The position numbers were made by a program, and so were the translations under genes. This document shows, piece by piece, positions 54,801 to 63,581 of a stretch of DNA of 64,000 nt (positions within the stretch are counted from its first letter, which is position 1; each line of letters opens with the position of its first letter). The notes under the pieces were generated by a model. The model was not told the origin of the DNA. It searched no databases and saw nothing but the letters and a program-made list of their open reading frames with translations. The DNA is taken from the NCBI RefSeq assembly GCF_900111175.1, contig NZ_FOGI01000003.1, positions 67,177-131,176 of the forward strand. The letters run 5' to 3'. Origin of the DNA: Actinokineospora terrae (GTDB taxonomy: Bacteria > Actinomycetota > Actinomycetes > Mycobacteriales > Pseudonocardiaceae).

Positions 54801-55438
54801 GTGCCCGCGGGGGTGCTGCCCGGCGGGACGTCGACCCCGATCTCCAGGCCGTGCGGCAGGTCGAGGCCGTCGCCGCTCCAGAACGTGCCAGGGTCGTAGG
54901 CGTGGGCGCGGTCGGTGGCCGGGAGCAGGCCCATCTCGATCATGGTGGCGGCCACGACCTCGGCGCAGTACGCGCTCTCGAACTCGGCCTGCCTGGGCTT
55001 CTGCCAGCGGGTCAGCGGCACCCGCCCCTTCGCCCACCGGCCTGCCAGCCGCGCGGTCGACGGGAACGGCGTGCCGTCCAGCCGGGCGATGGTGCGCAGG
55101 ACGGCGTCCTCCTGGGCCTGGGTGACCGGCTCGGGCAGCTGCCGGAGCCAGCCCTTCTGCCCGTACCTCGTGGCCCAGACGACCACGGCGTCGTGCAGGT
55201 CGTGCAACTGGACGCCGCGCTGGCGCTCGCCGGTCCAGCGGTCCGGCAGCGACCGGCCCAGCTCCGCGTGCCACATCAGCGGCGGCAGGTCGTCGAGCAC
55301 GACCGCCATGCCGACGTGGTTGACCGGGGAGTTGGTGAGGGTCTGGATCGCCCGGTCGGCGGCGGTGCGGCCGCGGAACAGCCACAGATCACCGGTGCGG
55401 GTCAGCCCGACGGCCTCGTCCAGAGTGAGAGAGCCCAT
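54797..55438 (-). CDS. YiiX-like permuted papain-fold hydrolase
   Basis: 213 residues of the YiiX/Poxvirus G6R group, circularly permuted relatives of NlpC/P60 enzymes. The His is in NSPVNHVGMAVVLDD near the N-terminus and the Cys in AYCAEVVAAT near the C-terminus. It may cleave a lipid- or peptide-linked amide bond. The ATG at 55438 opens the domain; the frame to 55465 is an alternative. Its stop overlaps the response regulator stop on the other strand. Confidence 0.82.
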   Translation of the reverse strand: MGSLTLDEAVGLTRTGDLWLFRGRTAADRAIQTLTNSPVNHVGMAVVLDDLPPLMWHAELGRSLPDRWTGERQRGVQLHDLHDAVVVWATRYGQKGWLRQLPEPVTQAQEDAVLRTIARLDGTPFPSTARLAGRWAKGRVPLTRWQKPRQAEFESAYCAEVVAATMIEMGLLPATDRAHAYDPGTFWSGDGLDLPHGLEIGVDVPPGSTPAGT

Positions 55439-55465
55439 GCCCCTGAGCCTAGGTAACCTCGGCAC

Positions 55466-55621
55466 ATGCGACGCGTTTGGAAGTTCCTAGGACTAGCCGG
55501 CGTCGTCGGCGTTGCCGCTACCGGAGCAGCTATAGCCCGAGCAGAACGCCAGCGCCGCGCCTACACACCAGACGAGATCCGCGACCGTCTCCGCGAGCGC
55601 GTGGCCGAGACAGACCGCTAG
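55466..55621 (+). CDS. Short conserved-looking protein with one membrane helix
   Basis: 51 residues: MRRVWKFLGLAGVVGVAATG forms a hydrophobic helix, then a basic stretch and a conserved-looking YTPDEIRDRLRERVAE tail. Similar 50-60-residue proteins with a YTPDEIR-type tail occur widely in actinomycetes, from general recollection. The gene is too short for usual thresholds. It fits exactly between the YiiX-like gene and the GlxA-type gene, overlapping the latter's stop. Confidence 0.65.
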   Translation: MRRVWKFLGLAGVVGVAATGAAIARAERQRRAYTPDEIRDRLRERVAETDR

Positions 55622-56577
55622 CTCGCGAAGGTGCGCCTATAGGTCGACGGGGTGGTGCCGAACTCGGCTCGCATGCGGCGGCGGAGGTTGGCGGATGTGC
55701 CGAGGCCGCTGCGGGTGGCGACGCGGTCGACGGACAGGGTTGTCGTCTCTAGGAGCAGTTGAGCGAGCCGGAGCCGTTGGAGCAAGAGCCAGCGACCGGG
55801 CGTGTCGCCCATCGCGGCGACGAACGCTCGGTGGAAGCCACGGGGACTCATCCGGGCTCTAGCGGCTAGGTCTGGGATGCCGATCGGGTCGCTCAAGACC
55901 GACAGTGCCCAGTCGATCGTCGTGGCGATGTCGCCGCGTTCGGGGCGGTTGGGGATGGGGGCGTCGACGTACTGCGCTTGGCCGCCTTCGCGAACCGGGG
56001 GCATCACCAGCCTGCGGGCGAGGGTGTTGGCGGCGCGGGGGCCGAGGTCGCGGCGCACGAGGTGCAGGCACAGGTCGAGGCCGCCGACGACGCCTGCCGA
56101 GGTGAGCAGTCCGTCGTGCTCGGTGAACAGGACGTCCCGCTCGACCAGGGTGGTCGGGTAGGCGGCGGCGAGGTCGTCCAGCAGTGCCCAGTGGGTGGTG
56201 GCCCTGCGGCCGTCCAGCAGGCCCGCGGCGGCGAGGGTGAAGGCGCCGGAGCACAGGGCGGCGACGGTGGTGCCGGACGCGTGCGCGGCGCGCAGGGCGG
56301 TGCGCACGGACGCGGGCACCTCGGCGGCCGGGTCGGCTCGGCCGAGCACGAGGACGAGGTCGCAGTCGGTCAGCCCGGTGAGGCCGTGCGTCGGCGTGGC
56401 CGTGCCCGCCGGGTGCAGGTCGACCGGGCGCTTGGCCGGGCCGCAGAGCCGGACCTCGAACGGGCCGACACCGGTGCGGCCGACCGACCACACCTCGTTG
56501 ACGACGGCGAAGTCGAACAGGCGGGTGCCCGGCAGCAGGAGAACCCCGATCGCGCGCATGGCAGGAAAGTATCGCAT
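55618..56577 (-). CDS. GlxA-type AraC family regulator with DJ-1/PfpI domain
   Basis: 319 residues. The N-terminal DJ-1/PfpI-like domain runs from RAIGVLLLPGTRLFDFAVVN through ALCSGAFTLAAAGLLDG, and the C-terminal AraC helix-turn-helix is seen in LAARARMSPRGFHRAF and ATRSGLGTSANLRRRM. It probably controls the divergent hydrolase gene 53 bp away. An ATG six codons downstream (56559) is an alternative start; AAAAGG lies before 56577. Confidence 0.9.
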   Translation of the reverse strand: MRYFPAMRAIGVLLLPGTRLFDFAVVNEVWSVGRTGVGPFEVRLCGPAKRPVDLHPAGTATPTHGLTGLTDCDLVLVLGRADPAAEVPASVRTALRAAHASGTTVAALCSGAFTLAAAGLLDGRRATTHWALLDDLAAAYPTTLVERDVLFTEHDGLLTSAGVVGGLDLCLHLVRRDLGPRAANTLARRLVMPPVREGGQAQYVDAPIPNRPERGDIATTIDWALSVLSDPIGIPDLAARARMSPRGFHRAFVAAMGDTPGRWLLLQRLRLAQLLLETTTLSVDRVATRSGLGTSANLRRRMRAEFGTTPSTYRRTFAS

Positions 56578-56630
56578 CGCGCCTTTTCTGCACCTGGAGA
56601 ACCCGAGGCGGACCCGGCACCGTTGACCGC

Positions 56631-57182
56631 ATGACAGCACTGATCCTGATCGACGTGCAGCGCGGCTTCGACGACCCGCGCGCGGGCAAGCGCAACAACC
56701 CGGCGGCGGAGTCCAACATCAAGACCCTGCTCGACGCCTGGACCTCGGCGGGGCAGCCACTCGTGCTGGTGCGGCACGACTCCCTGTTCAAGGGGTCGCC
56801 GCTGGAGCAGGGCACGCCCGGGGCGCGGTTCAAGCCGGAACTGGACGGCGCGGAGCCGGACCTGATGTTCACCAAGCACGTCAACTCCGCGTTCCACGGT
56901 GCCGTGGACCTGCACCAGTGGCTCACCGCCAAGGGCATCAACCGGATCGTGCTCGCGGGCATCCAGACCAACATGTGCGTTGAGACAACCGCGCGCGTTG
57001 GCGGCAACCTGGGCTACGAGGTGCACGTGGCGTTGGACGCGACCTTCACGTTCGACCAAGCGGGTCCGGATGGCACTGTCCTGACCGCCGACGAGTTGTC
57101 CCGGGCGACCGCCACCAACCTCCACGGCGGCGGGTTCGCCACGGTCACCAGCACGCAGGAAGTGCTGACGCTGCTCGGTTAA
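56631..57182 (+). CDS. Isochorismatase-family cysteine hydrolase
   Basis: 183 residues. The catalytic triad fits Asp in LILIDVQRGFDD, Lys in MFTKHVNSAFHG and Cys in GIQTNMCVETTAR. Family members hydrolyse amides such as nicotinamide or carbamates. The divergent GlxA-type gene suggests an inducible catabolic role. The substrate is not known. Confidence 0.9.
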   Translation: MTALILIDVQRGFDDPRAGKRNNPAAESNIKTLLDAWTSAGQPLVLVRHDSLFKGSPLEQGTPGARFKPELDGAEPDLMFTKHVNSAFHGAVDLHQWLTAKGINRIVLAGIQTNMCVETTARVGGNLGYEVHVALDATFTFDQAGPDGTVLTADELSRATATNLHGGGFATVTSTQEVLTLLG

Positions 57183-59200
57183 GCCGGGAGTCCGTTGGCC
57201 TCCCTGATGACCCGGACGATCTCGGACATGATCTGGGTCATCTCGTAGTCCTTCGGCGTGAAGACCCGCGCTACACCGCCCTCTAGCAGCGTCTTGGCGT
57301 CATCCGGCGGGATGATGCCGCCCACCACCACCGGGATGTCGCCGGCGCCCGCGGCTCGCAGACCCTCTACGACCGCGGGCACGGCCTCCAGGTGCGAGCC
57401 GGACAGGATCGACAACCCCACTACGTGCACGCCCTCTTGCACCGCGGCGGACACGATCTGGTCCACGGTAAGCCGGATGCCCTGGTACACGACCTCGAAC
57501 CCGGTGTCGCGGGCTCTTACGGCGATCTGCTCGGCTCCGTTGGAGTGACCGTCGAGCCCTGGCTTGCCGACCAGCATGCGCAGCCGCTCGCCGATCTCGT
57601 CGCCGGTGGCCTTGACCCACTCGCGGACCTTGGCCAGCTCGACCCCTGCCTCGCCCGCGGCGTACGCACCGGAGACGCCCGTGGGGGCGCGGTACTCGCC
57701 GAAGACCTCGCGCAGAGCGGCAGCCCACTCCCCCGTCGTTACGCCTGCCTGGGCGCACGCGAGGGTCGCGGCCATCAGGTTCGCGTCGGTCTTGGCCGCT
57801 GTGCGCAGGGCGTCCAGAGAGTCCTGTGCGGCGGACTCGTCCCGGGAAGCCCGCCACCGCTGGATAGCGTCAACGGCCTCCCGCTCGGCGACAGGGTCAA
57901 CGGTCTCGATGGCCTTCGCGCCTTCGGCCTGCAGAGGACTCGGCTCAGTGGTGTCGAACTTGTTGACCCCAACGATGACTTCTTCGCCTACCTCAATGCG
58001 ACGGCGCCGTTCGGCTAGGGACCCGACCATCTGGGTCTTCATGTAACCGCTCTCGACAGCGGCAACGGCACCACCCATGGCCTGGACGCGGTCTATCTCG
58101 GCGCGCGCGCCCGTGAGGATCTCGTCCACCTTGGCCTGGATGACCGAAGAGCCGTCGAAGATGTCCTCGTACTCAAGCAGGTCGGTCTCGTAGGCGAGAA
58201 CCTGCTGCATGCGCAACGCCCACTGCTGGTCCCACGGGCGCGGTAGGCCAAGAGCCTCGTTCCACGCGGGGAGTTGGATCGCGCGCGCCCTTGCCTTGCG
58301 AGACAGGGAAACCGCGAGCATCTCCAGCACGATCCGCTGGACGTTGTTCTCCGGTTGAGCCTCGGTCAGGCCTAGAGAGTTGACCTGCACGCCATAGCGG
58401 AAACGGCGCTGCCTAGGGTCATCGATGCCGTAGCGGTCACGGCAGATCTCGTCCCAGAGTTCGGTGAAGGCGCGCATCTTGCACATCTCTTCGATGAACC
58501 GAACGCCCGCGTTCACGAAGAACGAGATCCGCGCGACAACGCTGCCGAACTCCTCTTGCGGCAACTGGCCGGAGTCACGGACAGCGTCAAGGACGGCGAT
58601 CGCGGTGCACATCGAGTACGCGACCTCTTGCACCGGTGTCGCCCCGACCTCTTGCAGGTGGTAGCTGCAGATGTTGATGGGGTTCCACTTGGGCACGTTG
58701 GCCACGGTGAACGCCACCATGTCGGTGATCAGCCGCAGGCTGGGGCCGGGCGGGAAGACGTAGGTGCCGCGGGAGAGGTACTCCTTGATGATGTCGTTCT
58801 GCGTGGTCCCGGCCAGCCGCGCGACGACCTCGTGCCAGTCGGCGCCCTCGACCTCGGCCTGCTCCTTGGCGACGGTGACGTAGAGGGCGAGCAGCCACAT
58901 GGCGGTCGCGTTGATCGTCATGGAGGTGTTCGCCGCGCCGAGCGGGATCGCGTCGAACAGCGCCCGCATGTCGCCGAGGTGCCCGACCGGGACGCCGACC
59001 TTGCCGACCTCGCCCCTGGCCAGCTCGTGGTCGGGGTCGTAGCCGGTCTGGGTGGGCAGGTCGAAGGCCACCGAGAGCCCGGTCTGCCCCTTGGCCAGGT
59101 TGCGCCGGTAGAGCTCGTTGGACTTGGCGGCCGAGGAGTGGCCCGCGTAGGTCCGCATGACCCACGGCCGGTCGCGCTCGCGATCAGAGGGATACGGCAC
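57179..59200 (-). CDS. Ethylmalonyl-CoA mutase (MeaA-type, B12-dependent)
   Basis: 673 residues, one chain with both the mutase barrel and the C-terminal B12 domain. The N-terminus (WVMRTYAGHSSAAKSNELY, GQTGLSVAFDLPTQTGYD) matches MeaA/Ecm better than methylmalonyl-CoA mutase. The cobalamin His is in GLDGHSNGAEQ, and VVGGIIPPDDA is also typical. It interconverts ethylmalonyl-CoA and methylsuccinyl-CoA in the ethylmalonyl-CoA pathway. Crotonyl-CoA carboxylase/reductase is not in the window. A related acyl-CoA mutase function cannot be excluded. Confidence 0.85.
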   Translation of the reverse strand: MPYPSDRERDRPWVMRTYAGHSSAAKSNELYRRNLAKGQTGLSVAFDLPTQTGYDPDHELARGEVGKVGVPVGHLGDMRALFDAIPLGAANTSMTINATAMWLLALYVTVAKEQAEVEGADWHEVVARLAGTTQNDIIKEYLSRGTYVFPPGPSLRLITDMVAFTVANVPKWNPINICSYHLQEVGATPVQEVAYSMCTAIAVLDAVRDSGQLPQEEFGSVVARISFFVNAGVRFIEEMCKMRAFTELWDEICRDRYGIDDPRQRRFRYGVQVNSLGLTEAQPENNVQRIVLEMLAVSLSRKARARAIQLPAWNEALGLPRPWDQQWALRMQQVLAYETDLLEYEDIFDGSSVIQAKVDEILTGARAEIDRVQAMGGAVAAVESGYMKTQMVGSLAERRRRIEVGEEVIVGVNKFDTTEPSPLQAEGAKAIETVDPVAEREAVDAIQRWRASRDESAAQDSLDALRTAAKTDANLMAATLACAQAGVTTGEWAAALREVFGEYRAPTGVSGAYAAGEAGVELAKVREWVKATGDEIGERLRMLVGKPGLDGHSNGAEQIAVRARDTGFEVVYQGIRLTVDQIVSAAVQEGVHVVGLSILSGSHLEAVPAVVEGLRAAGAGDIPVVVGGIIPPDDAKTLLEGGVARVFTPKDYEMTQIMSEIVRVIREANGLPA

Positions 59201-59288
59201 CGGTTAACCTCCGTTCACTGTGACCCGAGGGTACTGGCCGGTAACCACCTTGGCGGGTGGACTTGCTCACACGGGGCATGATGGGCAC

Positions 59289-59576
59289 ATGGACCTGCCC
59301 GCGCCGTACCTGCTGCTGGTGGCCCTCGTGGTCATCGGCCTGCTCGGCCTGGTCCTGCGCTGGGCCTTCCACACCCCCGACCCGCACCACGACTACGGCC
59401 TGCTCCGCCAGGTCGCCACCGCCCCGACCCGCACCGCGGCCAACGCCGTAGCAGCCCAACTCCGCCACGCGGGCGTCAAATCCACCACCGCCACCACAGC
59501 CGACGGCACCGCCTACCGCATCCTCGTCTTCCCCGCCGACGAACGCACCGCGATCGACGTGCTGCTGGGCTCCTGA
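59289..59576 (+). CDS. Small membrane-anchored protein
   Basis: 95 residues: an N-terminal membrane helix (YLLLVALVVIGLLGLVLRWA), then a soluble domain (NAVAAQLRHAGVKSTTATTA, YRILVFPADERTAIDVLLG) resembling short signal-transducing SPOR/DUF2007-like folds. The ATG at 59289 was selected over upstream codons because it starts the helix. It is divergent from the mutase gene. The function is unknown. Confidence 0.78.
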   Translation: MDLPAPYLLLVALVVIGLLGLVLRWAFHTPDPHHDYGLLRQVATAPTRTAANAVAAQLRHAGVKSTTATTADGTAYRILVFPADERTAIDVLLGS

Positions 59577-59591
59577 AGCGGCCGTGCACAC

Positions 59592-59629
59592 CAACGGGCC
59601 GCCCCCCGACGCAGGGGGCGGCCCGTTGG
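59592..59629. terminator. Bidirectional terminator
   Basis: A perfect stem (caacgggccgccccc and gggggcggcccgttg) with a short loop lies between the converging small-protein and ggt genes. Confidence 0.85.
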
Positions 59630-59639
59630 GTGGTTAGGG

Positions 59640-61448
59640 CTACCTGACGGGGTGAACCACGCCAGCGGATGTGCCGCTGCGGCGCACGGGTTCGCCGACG
59701 GCGAGGATCTGGCCCCGCCCGGTGAACTCGAGCGTGGCCGCGGCCCCGATCTCCGCCTGTTCCACAAACGTGTGCCCATACCGGGCAAGCAGCGGATTGC
59801 CCGTGATGAACGCCGGTTCGGCCGTGACCGACGCGGTGTTGCGCTGGGTGGCGCGGGGCGCTGCCACCGCGTCCGGCAGGGAGAGGCCGAAGTCGACGCG
59901 GTTGATGATGATTTGCAGGACGGTGGTGATGATCGTGGAGCCGCCCGGGGAGCCGAGGGCGAGCCAGGGGTTGCCGTCCTTGAGGACGATGGTCGGGGAC
60001 ATGCTGGAGCGGGGGCGCTTGCCCGCGGCGGGGAGGTTCGGGTCGGCCGCGGTGCCCTGGGTGGGGGTGAAGTTGAAGTCGGTGAGCTCGTTGTTGAGCA
60101 GGAAGCCGCGGCCGGGGACGACGATGCCGCTGCCGCCGACCTGCTCCAGGGTGTTGGTGTAGGTCACCACGTTGCCGCGGGCGTCGGCGACGACGAAGTG
60201 GTTGGTGTGGACCTCGTTCTCGCTGGTCGGCGTGGCCGAGGGCGGCGGCGGGGTGCAGTCACCGGGGTTGAGCGGGTTGCCGGGGGCGACCGGCGCCGGG
60301 GTGGCGCGGATCGGGTCGATACGGCAAGCGCGGACGGCAGCGTAAGAGTCGGACAGGAGCTGCGCGGTCGGGACGTTCACGAACTTCGGGTCACCGACAT
60401 AACGGCCGCGGTCGGCGTAAGCGAGCTTGGTGGCTTCAAGGTAGAAGTGCAGGGCCTGGTCCCGCGGGGCCTTGGTGAGGTCGAACCGCTCCAGGATGTT
60501 GAGCGACTCGCCGACGGTGGTGCCACCCGACGACGACGGCGCCATGCCGTACACGTCCACGTTGCGGTACCGGACGTGCGTGGGCGCCTGGTCCAGGGTC
60601 TTGTAAGAGCGCAGGTCGCCGATCGCGAGCTTGCCCTTGGGCGGGACGATGGTCGCGTCAGAGGCCAGCGGCGGGTTCTGGGCGGCGTTGGCCACATCGC
60701 GGCCGACAGCGCCACCGTAGAAGGCTCGCGTGCCGTTGCGCGCGATCTCACGGTAGGTCTTGGCCAGGTCAGGGTTACGCAGCGTGGAGCCCACGGCAGG
60801 CGGAGCGCCGCCCGGTAGATACAACGCGGCGGTTGAGCTGAACTGCTTGAACCGGGGCTGGTTCTGCTCGATCTCCTTGCGCAGCTGCGGCGTCACGGGG
60901 AAACCCCGCTCGGCGACCCGGATCGCGGGCTGGAGCGCGTCGTCGAGGTCGTACCGACCCCACCGCTGCAACGCCCGCTCCCACACGGCCAGGTTGCCCG
61001 GCGTACCGACCGACAAACCACTGGTTACCGCGTCCGCGAACGCATAGGGCTGTCCGGTCGCGGGGTTGATGAACAGGTCCTTGTCCCCGGCGGCCGGCGT
61101 GGTCTCGCGGCCGTCGATCGTGGACACCTTGCGGGTCTTGGCGTCGTAGTAGACGAAGTAGCCCCCACCGCCGATACCGGCCATGTTGGGGTCGGTCACC
61201 CCGAGCACCGCCGCGACCGCGACCGCCGCGTCCGCCGCCGTCCCGCCGCGCCGCAGCACGTCGAGCCCGGCCTGGGTGGACTGCACGGTGTCGGAGACGA
61301 CCGCGCCCCCGTACCCCTGGGCCACCGGCACCTTGGGCAGCTCACGGCCCTGCTCCGGCGCGGCCGAGGCGACTGGCGCCACGACCAACGCCCCCGTCAC
61401 GGCGACCACCGCCACCGAGCTGATTCCTATACCGCGCCGAGCACGCAT
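59640..61448 (-). CDS. ggt: Gamma-glutamyltransferase, secreted
   Basis: 602 residues. The signal peptide (SVAVVAVTGALVVAPVASA) is followed by the Ntn-hydrolase precursor. The autocleavage/catalytic Thr is in ENEVHTNHFVVAD, where the chain splits in two subunits, and DFNFTP and GSPGGSTIITTVLQ form the small-subunit active site. It transfers or hydrolyses gamma-glutamyl groups, for example of glutathione or peptides, outside the membrane. Confidence 0.94.
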   Translation of the reverse strand: MRARRGIGISSVAVVAVTGALVVAPVASAAPEQGRELPKVPVAQGYGGAVVSDTVQSTQAGLDVLRRGGTAADAAVAVAAVLGVTDPNMAGIGGGGYFVYYDAKTRKVSTIDGRETTPAAGDKDLFINPATGQPYAFADAVTSGLSVGTPGNLAVWERALQRWGRYDLDDALQPAIRVAERGFPVTPQLRKEIEQNQPRFKQFSSTAALYLPGGAPPAVGSTLRNPDLAKTYREIARNGTRAFYGGAVGRDVANAAQNPPLASDATIVPPKGKLAIGDLRSYKTLDQAPTHVRYRNVDVYGMAPSSSGGTTVGESLNILERFDLTKAPRDQALHFYLEATKLAYADRGRYVGDPKFVNVPTAQLLSDSYAAVRACRIDPIRATPAPVAPGNPLNPGDCTPPPPSATPTSENEVHTNHFVVADARGNVVTYTNTLEQVGGSGIVVPGRGFLLNNELTDFNFTPTQGTAADPNLPAAGKRPRSSMSPTIVLKDGNPWLALGSPGGSTIITTVLQIIINRVDFGLSLPDAVAAPRATQRNTASVTAEPAFITGNPLLARYGHTFVEQAEIGAAATLEFTGRGQILAVGEPVRRSGTSAGVVHPVR

Positions 61449-61572
61449 CAGGACCTCTTCCCGTCGGTCTCACAGGGGTCCTGTTGTACTCGGCCACCCC
61501 CGGCCCGGGGACCGCTGTTCGGACCGCATCACCCAGTGGGTCAGGCGGGTCGGCGTGGGCCGAACGGGTGAG

Positions 61573-62844
61573 TCAGGCCCGGGTGGGGTCGCCGAGCACG
61601 CGCCGCACGTCGGCACCGAGGCGCTGCATGTTCTCCACGAACCTCGGGTAGCCGCGGTCGATGTGGAACACGTCCCACACCTCGGTGACCCCGTCCGCGC
61701 ACAGCCCGGCCAGCACCAGCCCCACACCGGCGCGGATGTCGGAGGCCCACACCGGCGCGCTGGAGAGCCTGGGGACGCCCCGCACGACCGCGTGGTGGCC
61801 GTCCGTGCGGGCGTCGGCGCCCAGCCGGATCATCTCCTCGACGAACCGGAACCGGGCCTCGAACAGGTTCTCGGTGATCATCGAGGTGCCGTCGGCTACC
61901 GCGCTGAGCACGATGGCGAACGGCTGCAGGTCGGTGGCGAACCCCGGGTAGGGCAGCGTCACGAAGTCCACCGCGGTCGGCCGGTCGTGCTGCACGACGC
62001 GGAACCCGTCGTCGAAGGTGACGACCTCGGCGCCCGCGGTCCGCAGCTTCTCCAGGACCAGGTCGAGGTGGTGCGGGTTGACGCCCTTGACGGTGATGTC
62101 GCCCTGGGTCATGGCCGCGGCGAAGGCCCAGGTGGCGCCGACGATCCGGTCGCCGACCACGCGGTGCTCGGTCGGGGTGAGCGAGGTGACGCCGTGCACG
62201 GTGAGCGTCGAGGTGCCAGCCCCGGCGATCTTGGCGCCCATCTGCTGCAGCATGAGGCACAGGTCGACGATCTCGGGCTCGCGCGCGGCGTTGTCGATCA
62301 CCGTGGTGCCCTCGGCGAGCACGGCGGCCATCAGGATGTTCTCGGTGGCCCCGACGCTCGGGAAGTCCAGCCAGATCTGGGCGCCGCGCAGCTCGTCGGC
62401 GTGGGCGACCACGCAGCCGTGCTCGATCTCGCTGCTCGCGCCGAGCTGCCGCAGCCCGTTCTGGTGCATGTCCAGCGGCCGCGAACCGATCGCGTCACCG
62501 CCCGGTAGCGCTACCACTGCCTTCTTGAGCCTGCCGACCAGCGGACCGAGTACGCACACCGACGCGCGCAGCTTGCCCATCGACGCGGAGTCCGCGCGGT
62601 GTTCGAGCTCGGCGGGTGTGGTGATCAGGACCGTGCCGCCGTCGATGTCGACGGTGCAGCCGAGGCTGCGCAGCACGTCGCCCATCAGCGGGACGTCGAG
62701 GATCTCCGGGCAGTTGGTGAGGGTGGTGGTGCCCTCGGCGAGCAACGCGGCCGCCATCAGCTTGAGCACGCTGTTCTTCGCGCCGACGACCTCGACCTCG
62801 CCGACGAGCCTGGCCCCGCCGCGCACCTGGAAATGCTCCGTCAC
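61573..62844 (-). CDS. murA: UDP-GlcNAc 1-carboxyvinyltransferase (Asp-type MurA)
   Basis: 423 residues, first committed step of peptidoglycan synthesis. N-terminal [16 protein letters not shown] and [18 protein letters not shown] match MurA. The active-site loop reads [15 protein letters not shown]: Asp replaces the Cys alkylated by fosfomycin, as in mycobacteria, so intrinsic fosfomycin resistance is expected. The GTG start is divergent from the adenosyltransferase gene, the same arrangement as Rv1315/Rv1314c. Confidence 0.96.
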   Translation of the reverse strand: MTEHFQVRGGARLVGEVEVVGAKNSVLKLMAAALLAEGTTTLTNCPEILDVPLMGDVLRSLGCTVDIDGGTVLITTPAELEHRADSASMGKLRASVCVLGPLVGRLKKAVVALPGGDAIGSRPLDMHQNGLRQLGASSEIEHGCVVAHADELRGAQIWLDFPSVGATENILMAAVLAEGTTVIDNAAREPEIVDLCLMLQQMGAKIAGAGTSTLTVHGVTSLTPTEHRVVGDRIVGATWAFAAAMTQGDITVKGVNPHHLDLVLEKLRTAGAEVVTFDDGFRVVQHDRPTAVDFVTLPYPGFATDLQPFAIVLSAVADGTSMITENLFEARFRFVEEMIRLGADARTDGHHAVVRGVPRLSSAPVWASDIRAGVGLVLAGLCADGVTEVWDVFHIDRGYPRFVENMQRLGADVRRVLGDPTRA

Positions 62845-62906
62845 GGGGGCAATGATGCCCCTGCGGTCCGCATACCGGACCCCCGGGGCGGTCTAGGCTT
62901 GGCCGC

Positions 62907-63479
62907 ATGTCGGTACGCATCAACCGCGTGTACACGAAGGTCGGCGACAACGGCACCACCGCCCTCGGCGACGGCTCCCGAGTCCCCAAGACCTCCCCCC
63001 GCCTCACCGCCTACGCCGACGTCGACGAGGCCAACTCGACGATCGGCGTCGCCCTCGCCCTCGGCGCCCTCCCGCAGGACATCGCCGACGTCCTGCGCAC
63101 GGTCCAGAACGACCTGTTCGACGTGGGCGCGGACCTGTGCACCCCGGTGGTGCCGGACCCGCCGTACGAGCCGCTGCGGATCACCGAGGAGTACGTGACC
63201 CGGCTCGAGTCGGTGATCGACTCCTGCAACGACCGCGTGGGGAAGCTGACCTCGTTCATCCTGCCCGGGGGGACACCGGGAGCGGCCTTGCTGCACACGG
63301 CCCGCACGGTGACGCGTCGTGCGGAACGCGGGGCGTGGGCGTTGGTGGAGGCCGAACCGGAGACGACGAACGTCTTGGCGGCCAAGTACTTGAACCGCCT
63401 GTCGGACTTGCTGTTCGTGCTCTCCCGCGTGGCGAACCCGGGCGGCGACATCCTGTGGAAGCCGGGCGGCGAGCGCTAG
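62907..63479 (+). CDS. pduO: Cob(I)alamin adenosyltransferase (PduO-type)
   Basis: 190 residues forming the PduO five-helix bundle. The ATP-binding N-terminus is YTKVGDNGTTALGDGSRVPK and later motifs are ADVDEANSTIGVAL and RTVTRRAERG. It makes adenosylcobalamin, the coenzyme of the mutase at 57179-59200. It converges on the DUF2550 gene, as in the mycobacterial Rv1314c region. Confidence 0.93.
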   Translation: MSVRINRVYTKVGDNGTTALGDGSRVPKTSPRLTAYADVDEANSTIGVALALGALPQDIADVLRTVQNDLFDVGADLCTPVVPDPPYEPLRITEEYVTRLESVIDSCNDRVGKLTSFILPGGTPGAALLHTARTVTRRAERGAWALVEAEPETTNVLAAKYLNRLSDLLFVLSRVANPGGDILWKPGGER

Positions 63480-63581
63480 ATCCACTGCGGCGCCGGATGG
63501 ACCTCGTTGACGGCAGCACACGCGAGGTCCCCGGCGATCCGAAGCGCCGGACACTGGTCGTCCCGGAGACGGTCGGGTAGG

